Below are positions 61,705 through 64,000 of a DNA stretch of 64,000 nt, piece after piece; position 1 is the first letter of the stretch, and every line of letters starts with the position of its first letter. This stretch comes from Pedobacter endophyticus. Its GTDB lineage: Bacteria; Bacteroidota; Bacteroidia; Sphingobacteriales; Sphingobacteriaceae. Made by a program: the position numbers and the translations under genes. The stretch spans positions 5,208,001 through 5,272,000 of the forward strand of contig NZ_CP064939.1 of NCBI RefSeq assembly GCF_015679185.1, in the 5' to 3' direction. The notes under the pieces were generated by a model. It saw only the letters and a program-made list of their open reading frames with translations. It ran no database searches and was not told where the DNA came from.

Positions 61705-61737
61705 AACGGTTTAAAAGTGTTTTTTAAAACGTTTTTT
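61705..61737 (+). terminator. Intrinsic terminator after the ccmBCD unit
   Basis: AACGGTTTAAAA pairs with TTTTAAAACGTT (11 of 12), five-base loop, then TTTT. It separates the ccm genes from the glutamate dehydrogenase gene. Confidence 0.75.
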
Positions 61738-61833
61738 ATTGGTGTTTGCTATACACTAAGTACTTTTCGATTTGGATATATGCAGTTTTTTTAGGCAATT
61801 TTGCGCCATACTTTAATTCTTAAAAAATAAAAA

Positions 61834-63255
61834 ATGGCTAATCTAGCAGACGAGAACAAGTTTTTTGCAGACGTATGTAAAAACTTTGACAGTGCGGCTC
61901 AATTCACCAATCATCCCGATGGGTTATTGAACCAGATTAAAGCATGTAATAGTGTTTATCGTTTCCAGTTCCCAATTCGCCGTGGAAATGGTTTCGAAGT
62001 AATAGATGCATGGCGTGTAGAGCACTCGCACCACATGAGCCCAACAAAAGGCGGTATTCGTTACAGCGAAATGGTAAACGAAGATGAGGTTATGGCCCTT
62101 GCTGCGTTAATGACTTATAAATGTGCTATCGTAAACGTACCTTTTGGCGGTGCAAAAGGCGGAATCAAAATCAATACCAAACAATATAGCGTTGCCGAGT
62201 TGGAAACCATTACGCGTCGTTATACCACAGAGTTAATCAAGAAAAATTTTATCGGGCCCGGCATCGATGTTCCTGCACCGGATTATGGATCGGGCGAACG
62301 CGAAATGAGCTGGATTGCCGATACGTATATGACAATGAATCCCGGTCAGTTAGATGCGCTGGGTTGTGTAACGGGTAAGCCAATTGCGTTGCATGGTATC
62401 CGTGGACGTAAAGAAGCCACCGGACGTGGTGTTGCTTATGCGGTTCGCGAATGTGTTGATGTAGCCGAAGATATGGCAAAAATCGGCCTTAAAGCTGGCT
62501 TGGGCGATAAGAGAGTAATTGTTCAGGGATTGGGTAATGTGGGCTATCATTCTGCCAAATTTTTGGCCGAGTTCGGCGCTACCATTGTTGGTTTGTGCGA
62601 ATACGAAGGTGCAATTTATAACCCTAACGGCCTTAATGTTGATGAGGTTTTTGCACACCGTAAAAATACCGGTTCGATATTGGGCTTTCCGGGTGCAACA
62701 GATTTTAAAAACTCAATGGAAGGTCTGGAGCAAGACTGCGATATCATTGTACCTGCAGCTTTAGAAAACCAGTTTACCGAGCACAACATCCGCAACATTA
62801 AGGCTAAAATTATTGCCGAAGGTGCCAACGGGCCAACCACACCAGAGGCTGAAACTATTTTTACGCAAATGGGCGGTATCATTATCCCCGATATGTATTG
62901 CAACGCAGGTGGTGTAACTGTTTCGTATTTTGAGTGGTTAAAAAACCTTTCGCATGTGGCTTTTGGCCGTATGGAGAACCGTTATGCAGCCAACTCGAAC
63001 GCAAACTTAATTGCTACACTCGAAAATTTAACGGGTAAAACCATTCTTCCTGAGCACCGTTTAATGATTGTTAAAGGCGCCTCGGAAATGGAACTGGTAA
63101 ACTCTGGGTTGGAAGATACAATGATCCATTCTTATCACGAAATTCGTGAAACGAGAATGACCAAGCCAGCAACCGAAACATTAAGAACGGCTGCTTTTGT
63201 AAACTCGATCGATAAAATTGCTGTTTCGTATATGAATTTAGGCGTGTGGCCTTAA
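61834..63255 (+). CDS. Glu/Leu/Phe/Val dehydrogenase (glutamate dehydrogenase)
   Basis: A 473-residue amino-acid dehydrogenase. The substrate-binding lysine motif is VPFGGAKGGIKINTKQ near residue 110 (the first Lys), then APDYGSGEREMSW (catalytic Asp region) and the cofactor motif VIVQGLGNVGYHSAKFLAEFGA near residue 228. The length fits the hexameric glutamate dehydrogenase group; the enzyme links 2-oxoglutarate with glutamate, using NAD or NADP. The gene is alone between the ccm unit and the tandem repeat, and its terminator is the first part of that repeat. Specificity for glutamate over other amino acids is inferred. Confidence 0.94.
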   Translation: MANLADENKFFADVCKNFDSAAQFTNHPDGLLNQIKACNSVYRFQFPIRRGNGFEVIDAWRVEHSHHMSPTKGGIRYSEMVNEDEVMALAALMTYKCAIVNVPFGGAKGGIKINTKQYSVAELETITRRYTTELIKKNFIGPGIDVPAPDYGSGEREMSWIADTYMTMNPGQLDALGCVTGKPIALHGIRGRKEATGRGVAYAVRECVDVAEDMAKIGLKAGLGDKRVIVQGLGNVGYHSAKFLAEFGATIVGLCEYEGAIYNPNGLNVDEVFAHRKNTGSILGFPGATDFKNSMEGLEQDCDIIVPAALENQFTEHNIRNIKAKIIAEGANGPTTPEAETIFTQMGGIIIPDMYCNAGGVTVSYFEWLKNLSHVAFGRMENRYAANSNANLIATLENLTGKTILPEHRLMIVKGASEMELVNSGLEDTMIHSYHEIRETRMTKPATETLRTAAFVNSIDKIAVSYMNLGVWP

Positions 63256-63263
63256 TCCACTGC

Positions 63264-64000
63264 CGTCATTGCGAGTCCCGATTTTCATCGGGATGTGGCA
63301 ATCTTTTTAAAAAAATCCCTGCAGATATATCATTTGCAGGGATTTTTTGTACTATTTGTTTCCGTTTGCAATTAAAGAAGTCAAGTTTTTAAAACTTGAC
63401 TTCTCTGTAACACTGTTAATTTTTCGTCTGCCATGACGATAGTCCGGTTAAACACATCCGTCATTGCGAATCTCGATTTTTCATCGGGATGTGGCAATCT
63501 TATTAAAAAAAAATCCCTACAGATGTATAATTTGCAGGGGGTTTTTTTGCTATTTGTTTCCGTTTGCAACTGGAGAAGTCAAGTTTTAAAAACTTGACTT
63601 CTCTGTAAGGGCCGTTAATTTTTCGTCTGCCATTACGATAGTCCGGTTAAACACTGCCGTCATTGCGAATCCCGATTTTTCATCGAGATGTGGCAATCTT
63701 ATTAAAAAAGTCCTTGCATGTCTATAATTTGCAGGGATTTTTTGTGCTATTTGTTTCCGTTTGCAATTAGAGAAGTCAAGTTTTAAAAACTTGACTTCTC
63801 TGTAAGGGCCGTTAATCTTTCGTCTGCCATTACGATAGTCCGGTTAAACACATCCGTCATTGCGAATCCCGATTTTTCATCGGGATGTGGCAATCTTATT
63901 AAAAGAAATCCCTGCAGATGTATCATTTGCAGGGATTTTTTGTACTGCTTGTTTCGGTTTGCAATTAGAGAAGTCAAGTTTTAAAAACTTGACTTCTCTG
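63264..64000. repeat. Four tandem copies of a ~197-bp unit with three hairpins each
   Basis: Unit starts (CGTCATTGCGA) are at 63264, 63459, 63658 and 63855; the last is cut by the window end. Each unit has (1) a CCCGATTTTTCATCGGG hairpin, (2) the terminator AATCCCTGCA...TGCAGGGATT, and (3) GAGAAGTCAAGTTTT...AAAACTTGACTTCTC. The minus-strand frames at 63381-63569 and 63783-63977 translate the unit. This lies directly downstream of the dehydrogenase gene and looks like repeated copying of its terminator region. Hairpin (3) is the same as the terminator at 25284-25316. Confidence 0.92.
63314..63349 (+). terminator. Intrinsic terminator of the dehydrogenase gene
   Basis: AATCCCTGCA, eleven-base loop, TGCAGGGATT, then TTTTT. 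The same hairpin recurs in each unit of the array downstream. Confidence 0.9.

Noticed and set aside
63381..63977. Two almost identical minus-strand frames (63381-63569, 63783-63977)
   Set aside because: Translations of the 197-bp tandem unit, same peptide twice, no independent support.

Overview
The window looks like a chromosomal piece of a Sphingobacteriaceae-type Bacteroidota, most like Pedobacter. This rests on the family content (DUF2147, DUF2490, a GlxA-type regulator, a CcmB/CcmC/CcmD cytochrome-c module, a galactose operon with a Nudix-type regulator), on TTTG / TAnnTTTG-like promoters, on moderate GC, and on many lipoproteins and TAT or Sec signals. No rRNA, tRNA, prophage, integrase, transposase or CRISPR array was recognised.

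Layout: 0-1.9 kb holds the end of an RND efflux operon (inner-membrane pump, then outer-membrane lipoprotein), followed by a 181-bp tandem repeat. At 3.2-6.7 kb is a GlxA-type regulator and a run of small enzyme-like genes (two DinB-like proteins, a lipocalin-like protein, a VOC protein, DoxX). At 6.7-8.0 kb is a gene-free mosaic of dispersed hairpins and a 20-unit 21-bp array. At 8.1-9.5 kb are two exported proteins. At 9.5-14.9 kb (minus strand) is a tightly overlapping seven-gene biosynthetic operon: FAD oxidoreductase, methyltransferase, type III polyketide synthase, hotdog dehydratase, ketosynthase, acyl carrier protein and phosphopantetheinyl transferase. At 16.4-20.4 kb is a three-subunit PaoABC-like molybdenum oxidase. 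At 22-23.5 kb is a YedY-like molybdoprotein with its cytochrome b. At 23.7-25.2 kb are an ECF sigma factor, a zinc-finger anti-sigma-like protein and a peroxiredoxin. An MpaB-like oxygenase, an M1 aminopeptidase and an SDR follow.

The most unusual part is 32.8-42.2 kb. A protein fusing an HD phosphohydrolase domain to a Pycsar-type transmembrane effector domain sits 3 nt upstream of polyphosphate kinase 1. A beta-propeller lipoprotein follows. After a palindrome array that encloses a DUF559 endonuclease gene comes a 1201-residue protein that joins a metallophosphoesterase, a kinase-like middle segment and a BamA-type outer-membrane barrel. Together they suggest a phosphate/nucleotide-centred cell-envelope locus.

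The last third carries a truncated toxin-antitoxin pair, an 803-residue GAF-like protein, acetate kinase with phosphotransacetylase, a second 21-bp array, a galactose operon (Nudix-like regulator, galT, galK, SSS symporter) with a 13+5+13 inverted-repeat operator between regulator and galT, a DUF421 protein with a zinc ribbon, ccmB-ccmC-ccmD, and glutamate dehydrogenase followed by a four-copy 197-bp repeat of its terminator region. Tandem arrays with units of about 180-210 bp, all rich in hairpins, occupy several intergenic gaps and are a signature of this genome.
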